Assembly: GCF_009712475.1 (NCBI RefSeq)
Contig: NZ_VCJO01000011.1
Span: forward strand, 62,001-126,000
Source of the DNA: Micromonospora sp. CP22
GTDB taxonomy: Bacteria; Actinomycetota; Actinomycetes; Mycobacteriales; Micromonosporaceae
DNA length: 64,000 nt
Direction: 5' to 3'
The notes under the pieces are model-generated. The model searched no databases and was not told the DNA's origin. It saw only the letters and a list, made by a program, of their open reading frames with translations. The position numbers and the translations under genes are program-made. Of this stretch, positions 1-7,662 are shown one piece after another. Each line of letters opens with the position of its first letter. The first letter of the stretch is position 1.

Positions 1-336
1 GGTGACGGTGACGTCGGCGTCACCCGGAGCCGTGGCCCGCACCCGGAACGCCTGCGGGCTGCGCAGCACCAGCACGCGCAACCCGCCCGGGTCGGCGATG
101 CGCAACTCGCAGCGCCCGTCGACCAGCAGCCGCCCGACGTCCTCGGCGCAGTCCGCGTCCACGTCGGCGGGATCGACGACGCGGTGCCCGCCACCGGCCC
201 GCCCCAGCAGGTCGACCAGCGGATGCCGGGCCGCCGGGTCGCCATGGTCGTCGCGACCCGCGCCCACCGCCACCGCGAACAACACCACCAGCAGTACGCC
301 CAGCGCCGCCAGCAGCGCCTTCTGTTGCCCGCTCAT
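1..336 (-). CDS. Single-pass membrane protein at end of eCIS operon (3' end cut by window edge)
   Basis: This reading frame stays open for 112 codons from an ATG at 336 to base 1 with no stop, so the C-terminus lies outside the window. Residues about 6-26 form a hydrophobic N-terminal segment (LLAALGVLLVVLFAVAVGAG), read as a signal anchor; the rest is soluble and contains two cysteines. The start is chosen over an in-frame ATG at 348 because GGAGGA lies a few bases upstream of 336. It is the last visible gene of the contractile injection operon, 61 bp after the preceding stop. I do not recognise the family. By position it may be a membrane-associated accessory of the injection system, which is inference only. 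Confidence 0.6.
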   Translation of the reverse strand, partial: MSGQQKALLAALGVLLVVLFAVAVGAGRDDHGDPAARHPLVDLLGRAGGGHRVVDPADVDADCAEDVGRLLVDGRCELRIADPGGLRVLVLRSPQAFRVRATAPGDADVTVT

Positions 337-397
337 GCCGTCCTCCATCCACCGATCCGTCGGCCCACCACGGATCGCCGACCGGCACCACGGTCGG

Positions 398-1321
398 TCA
401 TCGTTGGTCGTCCGGCGTGACCTCGGTGAACCGGAGCATGTCGATGCCGGCGAAGTAGCGGTTCGTGCTCTGCGTCTTGCCGACCACGACCAGGGTGATC
501 TCGTGAGGTCCGGCACCGAGGCGCACCCGGCCCACGTCGACCCAGTCGGTGACCCGCACCTTCGGCGTGAACCCGATGAACGGGTCGCCTATCTGCCGGC
601 CGTCGATCAGGAAGACCGTGTTGGCGTAGTCGAACGACGTGGTCAGCACGGCGGAGAACTGCCAGGTCGCCTCGGCGGGCAGCTCCACCGCCACGGTCAC
701 CCGGTCGTTGACCGCCTGACCGAGGAAGAACAGCTGGGCGTTCTGCGACCAGGTCACCTCGCAGCAGTTCTGCTGCACCGTCACGGTCGCGCCGGAACCG
801 GAGGGCGACTCGACCCGGGCGCCGGTCACCAGCGTCTCCGCCTCGACGGTCACCACCCGTGCCGGTGGTGGCGGCTCGTCGTCGCGGGCCACCAGGAACA
901 CCACCACCGCCGAGACCACCAGCACCAGGGCCGCCGCCGCGGCGATCCAGGGCCAGGGCGTACGCCTCGGCGGTGCCACCGCGCGTACCTCGTAGGTGAC
1001 CCGGCCGCTGGACCTGGAACTCTCCTCCGGCGCCGTGTTCGCCGAGTACGCGAACCCGGTCATGTCGTAGCGCCGCGGTGGCGTGCCCGGCGGCACCGCC
1101 AGCCGGACCAGGAACGACACCGAGCCCTGGGCGGGCACCACCCGCTGTGGCTCGGTGACGGTGAACCACGACCGTTGCGTGCCCTCGCCCGGCGCCACGT
1201 CGAACACCACGGTGTCCGGTGCGACGCCGGGGTTGGAGACGGTGAAGGTCAGCTCGCCGGTGTTGCGGACGTCCAGGGTGAACTGCTCGGCGGCGGCGAC
1301 GACGGTCCATTCGGTGGTCAT
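398..1321 (-). CDS. Bitopic membrane protein with Ig-like and carbohydrate-binding-like domains, eCIS accessory
   Basis: The protein is 307 aa. Residues 1-115 look like a beta-sandwich/Ig-like domain with alternating beta strands. A single transmembrane helix spans about 124-144 ([20 protein letters not shown]). An acidic-proline linker follows, then a C-terminal beta-rich domain (about 155-305) that resembles a carbohydrate-binding module. There is no signal peptide, so the N-domain is probably cytoplasmic and the C-domain outside. The ATG overlaps the upstream stop by 4 bp (ATGA), indicating translational coupling to the gpI-like baseplate gene. In actinomycetes the contractile injection particles are cytoplasmic and need membrane proteins to dock; this protein has the right topology and position for such an anchor, but that role is inferred. 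Confidence 0.72.
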   Translation of the reverse strand: MTTEWTVVAAAEQFTLDVRNTGELTFTVSNPGVAPDTVVFDVAPGEGTQRSWFTVTEPQRVVPAQGSVSFLVRLAVPPGTPPRRYDMTGFAYSANTAPEESSRSSGRVTYEVRAVAPPRRTPWPWIAAAAALVLVVSAVVVFLVARDDEPPPPARVVTVEAETLVTGARVESPSGSGATVTVQQNCCEVTWSQNAQLFFLGQAVNDRVTVAVELPAEATWQFSAVLTTSFDYANTVFLIDGRQIGDPFIGFTPKVRVTDWVDVGRVRLGAGPHEITLVVVGKTQSTNRYFAGIDMLRFTEVTPDDQR

Positions 1322-1923
1322 GGCGGCTCCTCGACGGCGGTAACGGGGGAGGCGGGAGCAGACGGGACGACGGTGGGCGGCGGCACGCTGGCCCTCCCGA
1401 CCGCCCGCTCGGCCGGGACATCCTCGACCGTGATCTCGGCGGTGACCGCGGCCGGCTTCTCCGCCGCCACGATGCGGTCGACCAGGGCCAGCTGGTCGGC
1501 GGCGGCCGTGGGCACCCGCACGACAAGGTGGAAAGGCCGGTCGGTCGGCTCGTCGAGCACGAACCCGGTGACCCCGGTGGCCAGTTCGAGGGCCGTCCGC
1601 AGCCCGTCCGGCGTGCCCCGCCAGGCGGCGAGCGCGGCCCCGTGCGCCACCAGGTCGCGCAGCCGGTGCAACGACAGCGGCAGGGGGGCGTCCCGCCGGG
1701 GCGCGGTGACCAGGTGGTCCATCGCCACCCACCGGGCCAGGTAGGCCGTCATCGGTGCCGGTGCCCGGTACGGCGCGAAGAGCGCGTCGACCTCGGCCAG
1801 CACCGCCTCGTCCGGGGCGTGTAACGCCTCCATCACGTCCAGCAGCGCCCACAGCACGCTGCCCGGCCCGGCCGCCCGCTGGTAGGCCGCGGGCAGCAGC
1901 CGCTCAATGGCCGCTCGTCGCAT
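1318..1923 (-). CDS. Phage tail protein I-like baseplate component (Afp12-like)
   Basis: The 201 aa protein begins with the pattern of the tail protein I/gpI family (TIGR02242-like): an [10 protein letters not shown] start, an acidic helix with [20 protein letters not shown], then a segment around [17 protein letters not shown] that is typical of this family. In phage P2 and in Afp-type systems gpI bridges the baseplate wedge and the fibres. The last 30 residues are a proline/valine-rich tail. It sits directly after the gpJ-like gene, with a 20-bp overlap, which is the canonical gpJ-gpI order. It overlaps the following membrane protein gene by 4 bp. Confidence 0.85.
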   Translation of the reverse strand: MRRAAIERLLPAAYQRAAGPGSVLWALLDVMEALHAPDEAVLAEVDALFAPYRAPAPMTAYLARWVAMDHLVTAPRRDAPLPLSLHRLRDLVAHGAALAAWRGTPDGLRTALELATGVTGFVLDEPTDRPFHLVVRVPTAAADQLALVDRIVAAEKPAAVTAEITVEDVPAERAVGRASVPPPTVVPSAPASPVTAVEEPP

Positions 1924-4501
1924 CCTGCCGCACCACCTCGATGTCGTGTTCGCCGGAGCAGAGCAGCCAGGTGTCCGGGACGGTCACCACGTCGGCCGTG
2001 GACTGGTTGGCACTGGCCGACCACTGCACCGCCTGCTCGCTGCGGTGCACGCCGCGTTCCCCGCCGGCCAGCACCAGGCGGTCCGCCGCACCGGTGGCGG
2101 CGACCGCGTCCACCGGCATGAACCGGGTCCGGTCCCGAAGCGGCAACCCACAGTTGACCGACGCCGACGTCCACTGCGGCTGCGCGGGAAGCGAGTCCAG
2201 CCGGAGGACCCCGCCACTCTGGGTCGCGGCCAGCGCGAGCGAACCGCTGAAGGCGAGATCCCGGCAGGTGCCGCCGAGCCATCCCGCCGACAGCGCCTGC
2301 CACTTCACGTCGGATTCGAAGAGGCGGGCGCGGAAACATCCCTGGCCGGGCTTGTTCGGATCCGGCTCACCGGCACCGCTCCACAACAGGGTGGCCGGTC
2401 CGTCGTACTGCACCGCGAGCACCCGGTTGTCGACGTTGGCCAGACCCACGTGGTGGAAGCTGCCGGGACGACCGGCGTTGTGGGACAGGTACACACCGAA
2501 CCCGGCCTGGGCGGCCACCGCCACCCCGGCCGCCCCGCGCTCGGAGACGAACGCCCGTACCGCGTAGAAACCGCGGTCCGCGTCGGCCGGGTCGACCAGG
2601 ATCTGCAACGGCACCGCACCCGGCAGCAGGGACACCTCGTACAGACCGGTGTCGGTGGCGACCAGCAGCGCTCCCGCGCCGTCCCGGTCGATCCAGGCCA
2701 GGTCACCGATCCGCGAGTCCAGGTCGGCCAGCAGCGACCACGTCTCACCCAGGTCGGTGCTCAGGTGCACCCGTGAGCCGCCGCCGGTACGCACCGTCGC
2801 CACCGCCACCGAACCGGGTCGGGGCGCGATCCCCGGCCGCACCGGCGCGGGCGCCGGCACCACCCGCTGGACGGTCTCCCCGTCGAAGCGTCCCGCCGGT
2901 TCCCAACCGGCACCGGCGTTGGTGGAGCGGAACAACACCGCCCCGCTGCCGGCGTACCAGGTGCGTGGCTGGTACTGGTCGACGGCGAGGGTACGCACCT
3001 GCTTGTCCGGCGCCTCGTCGACCTCGAACCGCACCGACTCGACGTAGCGCACCCCCGGCTCGGCCTGCTCCAGCAGGCGGTACACGTTGGATGCCCGCAG
3101 CGGCTCGCCGAACGCCCAACCGGCCGGGTTGAGCGCGGTCGGCAGCGGGCTGAGCGTCTGGTGCAGGCGGTCGTGGATGCGGCGGCGGACCGCGTCCACA
3201 TCCTCCTCTCGGCGGACCACCACCCGGGCCCGGATCGACACCGCCTTGTACCGCGCCCAACCGGCCCGGCAGGTCGTCCCCAGCGAACGGCGACGTTCCA
3301 GGTCCGCCTCGACCCGTAGCCGGATCTCCTCCACCTCGTGTTCGCGGAGCACCGTCACCGGCAGCCGACCCCCGGGCCGCGCGTCGGTCGGCACGTGCGG
3401 CACCAGTACCACCTCCACCTCGCCGGGGCGGGCGAAGCTGTAGACGGCGGCCCGGGTGAAGGCGCGGGCCCGGCTGACCCCGCCGGAGGCGGTGGCCAAC
3501 ACCTCGAAGTCCCGGGCGGTCACCGCCCGCTGCTGGGCGAAGAAGGCGTACGGGCCGCGCAGCAGCACCGACTCCATGTCCTCCATCTCCCGCCCACCGG
3601 CGGCCGGCAGCGGGTTGACCACCTTCACCCCGGGCAGCGGGTCACGCAGGTTGGTCAGGGTGCCGGCGGCCACGTTGCCGGCCGGTCCGCCGCCCGCGCG
3701 ATACCACAACCGAACCTGTCGCCCGGCCGGTGGCACCGCCGCGACCGCGCCGTCGCCGGAGGTCGACGTGCGGCCGTCGGCCTGGCGAAGGTCCAGCGCC
3801 GGGGCGAAGGTCACCGTGCCCGAGCACCGGTCCACCAGGTACGCCTTGTCCTGCGGGCCGAGACCGGCGAAGCTGTCCACCGCCCGCCAGATCTCGAAGG
3901 TGCGTCCGTCGTGTTCCCGGGCCGCGGCGCCCAGTTCCACCGAGCCGGCCGGCACCTCGACGCCGAGCAGCAGGTCCAGTGGTTCGGCGGTACGCGCCAG
4001 CGGCGCGCGTTCGGCGCGGAACACCTGCCCGGGCTGCCCGGTCCCCACCCCCAGCAGCTCCGCCTCCACCGGCTCGCAGTGGTGCATCCGGACGGTCACC
4101 TCACGCTGCCCGGCGGCGAGCAGCGCCGGCTCGCAGGTGACGAAGACCACCGGCCGTGGATCGGCCCCCCGGGCGGCGGCCACCCGGGTCCCGGCGGGGA
4201 TCCGCAGCGGACCGTCGTCGGTCCCGGTGCGGACGAACCGGACGTCCGCCCAGGCCGCCGCCGGTGGGTGCCGGGTGACGCCGAGCAGGTTGAGGAAGGC
4301 GACGTACGCCTTCTCCGGCAACTGGTTCAGCCGGTAGATCATCACCTCGGTCAGATGCGCGAACGCCTCCACCAGCGCGATTCCGGGGTCGTGTGCGGAC
4401 AGGTCCGTCCACTCCGGGCAGGACTGCCGGATCCGGTCCCGCGCCTCGGTGACCAGGTCGAGGAAGGTCCGATCGTCCAGGTGCGGCACGGGCAGCGTCA
4501 T
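1904..4501 (-). CDS. gpJ/Afp11-like baseplate protein fused to BNR-repeat propeller
   Basis: The 865 aa protein starts with MTLPVPHLDDRTFLDLV and continues with SAHDPGIALVEAFAHLTEVM, the signature of the putative baseplate assembly family (TIGR02243), which corresponds to Afp11 and T4 gp6 wedge proteins. Residues from about 505 to the end are different: they carry Asp-box (BNR) motifs such as STNAGAGW and STDLGETWS and look like a beta-propeller. Classical Afp11 proteins lack this. The ATG at 4501 overlaps the stop of the gp25-like gene by 4 bp; the longer open frame upstream has composition unlike the family. The propeller may bind glycans or particle neighbours; that is inference. Confidence 0.88.
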   Translation of the reverse strand: MTLPVPHLDDRTFLDLVTEARDRIRQSCPEWTDLSAHDPGIALVEAFAHLTEVMIYRLNQLPEKAYVAFLNLLGVTRHPPAAAWADVRFVRTGTDDGPLRIPAGTRVAAARGADPRPVVFVTCEPALLAAGQREVTVRMHHCEPVEAELLGVGTGQPGQVFRAERAPLARTAEPLDLLLGVEVPAGSVELGAAAREHDGRTFEIWRAVDSFAGLGPQDKAYLVDRCSGTVTFAPALDLRQADGRTSTSGDGAVAAVPPAGRQVRLWYRAGGGPAGNVAAGTLTNLRDPLPGVKVVNPLPAAGGREMEDMESVLLRGPYAFFAQQRAVTARDFEVLATASGGVSRARAFTRAAVYSFARPGEVEVVLVPHVPTDARPGGRLPVTVLREHEVEEIRLRVEADLERRRSLGTTCRAGWARYKAVSIRARVVVRREEDVDAVRRRIHDRLHQTLSPLPTALNPAGWAFGEPLRASNVYRLLEQAEPGVRYVESVRFEVDEAPDKQVRTLAVDQYQPRTWYAGSGAVLFRSTNAGAGWEPAGRFDGETVQRVVPAPAPVRPGIAPRPGSVAVATVRTGGGSRVHLSTDLGETWSLLADLDSRIGDLAWIDRDGAGALLVATDTGLYEVSLLPGAVPLQILVDPADADRGFYAVRAFVSERGAAGVAVAAQAGFGVYLSHNAGRPGSFHHVGLANVDNRVLAVQYDGPATLLWSGAGEPDPNKPGQGCFRARLFESDVKWQALSAGWLGGTCRDLAFSGSLALAATQSGGVLRLDSLPAQPQWTSASVNCGLPLRDRTRFMPVDAVAATGAADRLVLAGGERGVHRSEQAVQWSASANQSTADVVTVPDTWLLCSGEHDIEVVRQDATSGH

Positions 4502-4974
4502 CGTGCCTCCTCGGTGTCGTCGGTGTCGTCGGTGGGACCGGTCACCGGCCCGACGGGCGCGTCGTCGTCGGCGGGCAGCAGGTCGACCGAGAAGACCAGC
4601 TGGCCGGGGGTGAGACTGGCCCGGATCCGGTAGTCCAGCCGGATCACCAGACGCCACGGGTCGTCCGGATCCGGCCCGGCGTCGACGTCGAGCACGTCGA
4701 TCCGAGGTTCCCAGCGGGCGATGGCGGCGCGGACATAGTGGATGGCCAATCCGGCGGTGGTGTCGTCGTTCGGCGCGAAGACCAGCCGGTGCAGGCGTGA
4801 GCCGTACCCGGGGCGCATCAGCCGTTCGCCCGGCGTGGTCGACAGCAGCAGGAACAACGCCTGGCGTACCGTCTCGTCGCCGTCGGTCATGGCCAGGCCG
4901 CCGGCGGCGGTCAACCCGAGCCCGCCGCTCTGCCCCGGGTCGAAGCCGGCACCGACGAACCGGATGGCCCTCAC
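4498..4974 (-). CDS. GPW/gp25-like baseplate protein (Afp9-like)
   Basis: The 158 aa product contains the gp25/GPW core: VRQALFLLLSTTPGERLMRP, then GYGSRLHRLVFAPND and a helix AIHYVRAAIARWEPRIDV. In T4 and Afp particles this protein joins the wedge to the sheath and helps start sheath polymerisation. The start is a GTG at 4974 embedded in GTGA with the stop of the preceding gene, so translation is coupled. Upstream in-frame sequence overlapping that gene is low-complexity and was not used. The last 30 residues are an acidic Thr/Asp/Glu-rich tail (DDTDDTEE). Confidence 0.87.
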   Translation of the reverse strand: MRAIRFVGAGFDPGQSGGLGLTAAGGLAMTDGDETVRQALFLLLSTTPGERLMRPGYGSRLHRLVFAPNDDTTAGLAIHYVRAAIARWEPRIDVLDVDAGPDPDDPWRLVIRLDYRIRASLTPGQLVFSVDLLPADDDAPVGPVTGPTDDTDDTEEAR

Positions 4975-5309
4975 CGGTCGGCCCCCACGAACCGCTGCCG
5001 GGGATCGCGTACCCGGTAGGTGAACTGACCCGGCGGGCTGCCGTTGGTGAAGCCGGACAGGTGTGACAGCACGACCGGTCGGCCGCCGACGCGTACCCAG
5101 TCGCTGTAACCGGCCCGCACCGCCTCGGTGCCGGTGCACGGCTTGACCGTGGCGCCGTAGTTCGGACAGGCCACGATCTCCCGGCCCTTCGGGTCGTCGG
5201 CCACCAGCACCGGTACCCCGCTGACCGTCACCCACTTCTGGGACGCCCGGTTGCGGACCCGGCCGTCGTGGCTGCACCTGATCACCGAGTCGCGGTGGAT
5301 CCAACGCAT
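4971..5309 (-). CDS. Small spike-tip candidate in PAAR/Afp10 position
   Basis: This 112 aa protein lies between the VgrG-like spike and the gp25-like gene, where Afp/PVC operons encode gp25 and the PAAR tip. It opens MRWIHRDSVIRCSHDGRV and has cysteines in CSHDG, ACPNYG and KPCTG contexts that could bind a metal. Repeated short beta stretches (VTVSGVPVLVADD, VRVGGRPVVLSHL) fit a PAAR/DUF4280-like fold. I cannot confirm PAAR by sequence alone, so the tip assignment rests mainly on position. Its ATG overlaps the spike gene's stop by one base. Confidence 0.7.
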   Translation of the reverse strand: MRWIHRDSVIRCSHDGRVRNRASQKWVTVSGVPVLVADDPKGREIVACPNYGATVKPCTGTEAVRAGYSDWVRVGGRPVVLSHLSGFTNGSPPGQFTYRVRDPRQRFVGADR

Positions 5310-6904
5310 CAGCGGCCTCCCTCGTGGTGGGCGCGGGCGAGCACACGGGCCCGCTCGGCGGCGGTTTCCGGGTCCTCGACGGTCTCGGCGTGCAGGAAGT
5401 CGACGCTGCGGGCGCGGACGACCATCGCCCGGCCCGGCGCGGACAGCACCAGATCGGTGGCGGCGTGCAGGGTGGCCAACTCCGGGGTCAGTTCCAACCA
5501 GCTGCCGCCGTCGGTGCTCAGCCGCAGGCTGCGCGCCACGTCGTCGACCACCAGCTGCTGACCCCCGGCGGTACGCAGCGACCACCGGCGGGCTCGCCCG
5601 TCGTCGATCCCGGTGTCGTACGGCTCGACGGTGCCGAACAGCGAGCCGAGCACCACCGCGGACGCCGGCTCGCCACCGGGCAGCACCACCAGCACGGTGT
5701 CCTGCGGGTCGGGCAACGCGACCAGCCCTTTGCCCCGGCCGGCACCCGGGCACAGCACCGCCAACCAGCCGGCGTCGGCGTCGCCGTACGCGGGCAGCTC
5801 CACCCGCACCCGGCCCAGACCGTCCGGGTCGGACACGTCGGTGACCACACCGAGCGTGACCACCGCCGGGGCCGGTGACGCGGTGCGTGGCATCGGCGGC
5901 GGCATGGTGGAGAAGCGGCTCAGGTGACCGTTCGCGTCGACCGTGTGGATCACCTCGGTCAGCACGTACGTCCCGGCGACCGGTTCGGCCACGCCGGTCA
6001 GCTGGATCCGCCGGCCGGGTCGCAGCGCCGGATTGCCCTCGGCCGTTCCGTCGGCGGTGACCAGGGCGGCGGCCCGGGTGTCGAGCCGGGCCTGGGCCAG
6101 CGCGGCCAGTTCGTCGTCGCTGCGTCCCGGCTGGTCCAGGGCGGTACGAGGGCCGTCCGCGCCGACGTCGGCCGGGTCGGGTGCGGCCGGGGTGCGGCGT
6201 CCGCAGCGGGGACTGCCGACGCTCTGGGCGATCGGCTCGGCCCGCTGCGGGTGCCAGCCCAGCGCGGCGCTCTCCCCGGCGGCGCTGTCGGCGTTGACCG
6301 ACAACCGGAGGCCGTGCACGTCACGACCCAACTCCAGGGCGATCACCTCGCCGTGTCCGTCCAGGGTGACCAGCCGCAGCAGGTCACCGTCGAGGCTGAG
6401 GTGCAGCCCGGCCCGCCCGGCCACCTCGACCAGCAGGTCCAGGTCGCTGGGCCGGTGGTGCGGCAGCCGGTCCAACTGCGGACCGTCGGCCTCCGCCTCG
6501 ACCCGCAGCCCGAGGTCGGCGCAGAGTTCGGCGGCCAGGTCGGCGGCGGTCACCGACTCGAAGACCTGGATCCGCTGCCGCTTGCGCAGCCGGTGCAGCA
6601 GGTCGTACCCGCGCACCCGCAGCGTGGCCGTACCGTCGGCGGCGTACTCGACCTCGACGGCGGTCACCTCTCCGCCGAACAGCGCCTCCGCGTGCCCGGC
6701 GAGGCGGACGTCGAGGCTCGCGCCGACGTTCACCGGACCGGTCAACGCGGCGGTGCCGGGGTTGGTGCGCAGCGCCACCTCGCACTGGGTGGGCCGGTCC
6801 AGGCGGGCGGCCACCCGCACCGAGGTGACCCGTCCGGCCACCGCGTCGGGCAGGGACCTGCCGTCTATCAGCACGGTCAGCGCCCGGGGCGCGACGGCGG
6901 TCAC
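5309..6904 (-). CDS. VgrG/gpD-like spike protein (Afp8-like)
   Basis: The 531 aa protein has the phage late control gene D/VgrG layout. Residues 1 to about 330 hold the two gp27-like domains (motifs LFGGEVTAVEVEY, YDLLHRLRKR, FESVTAADLAAELC). A gp5-like OB fold follows at about 345-430 (GVVTDVSDPDGLGRVRVELP, WLAVLCPGAGRGKGLVALPD, VVLGSLFG). The C-terminus is the start of a beta-helix needle. In contractile systems it forms the membrane-piercing spike under the tube. The start is GTG at 6904, overlapping the stop of the LysM protein gene (GTGA). The window's longer open frame reaches much further upstream, but that part is antisense-like arginine/histidine-rich noise over a real gene. Confidence 0.9.
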   Translation of the reverse strand: MTAVAPRALTVLIDGRSLPDAVAGRVTSVRVAARLDRPTQCEVALRTNPGTAALTGPVNVGASLDVRLAGHAEALFGGEVTAVEVEYAADGTATLRVRGYDLLHRLRKRQRIQVFESVTAADLAAELCADLGLRVEAEADGPQLDRLPHHRPSDLDLLVEVAGRAGLHLSLDGDLLRLVTLDGHGEVIALELGRDVHGLRLSVNADSAAGESAALGWHPQRAEPIAQSVGSPRCGRRTPAAPDPADVGADGPRTALDQPGRSDDELAALAQARLDTRAAALVTADGTAEGNPALRPGRRIQLTGVAEPVAGTYVLTEVIHTVDANGHLSRFSTMPPPMPRTASPAPAVVTLGVVTDVSDPDGLGRVRVELPAYGDADAGWLAVLCPGAGRGKGLVALPDPQDTVLVVLPGGEPASAVVLGSLFGTVEPYDTGIDDGRARRWSLRTAGGQQLVVDDVARSLRLSTDGGSWLELTPELATLHAATDLVLSAPGRAMVVRARSVDFLHAETVEDPETAAERARVLARAHHEGGR

Positions 6905-7662
6905 GACCCGGTCCCGGGCGAGGTGGCGGGCGCGGGCGCCGTCGGGGCGGTGCCGGGCAGCGGCGGTACGGCCAGCACGGTGCCGGCGGGCACGGCCAGT
7001 GGGTCGGTGATCCGGTTGTGCTCGGCCAGCAGCCGCCACCGCAGGGGGGAACCCAAGGCGTCGTGGGCGAGCAGGTCGAAGCGTACGCCCGTGGTGTCGG
7101 CGGTGGCGGTGCCGTCGCCGGCCGCCACCACGGCCGTGCCCGGCGCGACGGTGGGGGTCTGCGCGGCGGCCAGTTCCTCGGCGAAGCCCTCCTCGGCGCG
7201 GCGGGCGTCCTCGGCCACCCGGACCAGCTTGAGCCGCAGCCAGGACCGGCGCGGCGAGCCGGTGGCGGTGAACGCGTCGAAGCGTTCCGCCACGGCGACG
7301 ATGACGCCGGGCACGTTCCACGTCTTGCCCCAGACCATCCGTACCAGCGGTGGCCGTAGCCAGCCGTGTTCCACCGCCGAGTTCTCCGCCAACATCCACA
7401 GTGGTCGGGTCAGCGCCCGGACGTCGGTGGGTCGAACCTGCCCCTCGGCGAAGTCGATGTCGAAGAGGAGGTCCAGCACGAGTTCGGTGCGTCCGCCGCC
7501 GGTGAACAGCAGCGGGTCGTCGGCCAACCCGGTGCCGGTGAGTTGGCCGTCCGGGCCGCCTCGCCGGCGCACCCCGGCGAGGCGGGTCACCTGCACGGTC
7601 TCCGGGTTGAGCAGGCAGTCGATCCGTTCTCCGGTGTCGATGAGGAAGGCCACCCGTTGCAT
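6901..7662 (-). CDS. LysM-type CIS tube-initiator/hub protein (Afp7-like)
   Basis: The 253 aa protein starts with the CIS tube-protein domain (FLIDTGERIDCLLNPETVQV, LVLDLLFDIDF, WGKTWNVPGVIVAVAERFDAF). A C-terminal LysM-like module covers about residues 205-238 (LLAEHNRITDPLAVPAGTVL). In Afp and PVC this product is the hub connecting the inner tube to the spike, the same job as T4 gp53/gp48-type proteins. Its ATG at 7662 overlaps the upstream disordered protein's stop by one base. The tail beyond LysM is a proline/threonine/alanine linker. Confidence 0.87.
   Translation of the reverse strand: MQRVAFLIDTGERIDCLLNPETVQVTRLAGVRRRGGPDGQLTGTGLADDPLLFTGGGRTELVLDLLFDIDFAEGQVRPTDVRALTRPLWMLAENSAVEHGWLRPPLVRMVWGKTWNVPGVIVAVAERFDAFTATGSPRRSWLRLKLVRVAEDARRAEEGFAEELAAAQTPTVAPGTAVVAAGDGTATADTTGVRFDLLAHDALGSPLRWRLLAEHNRITDPLAVPAGTVLAVPPLPGTAPTAPAPATSPGTGS

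Noticed and set aside
2-1744. Long plus-strand open frame (580 codons) opposite the injection operon
   Set aside because: It is antisense to three well-supported genes and has the Ser/Arg/Thr-rich composition of a shadow frame in high-GC DNA.
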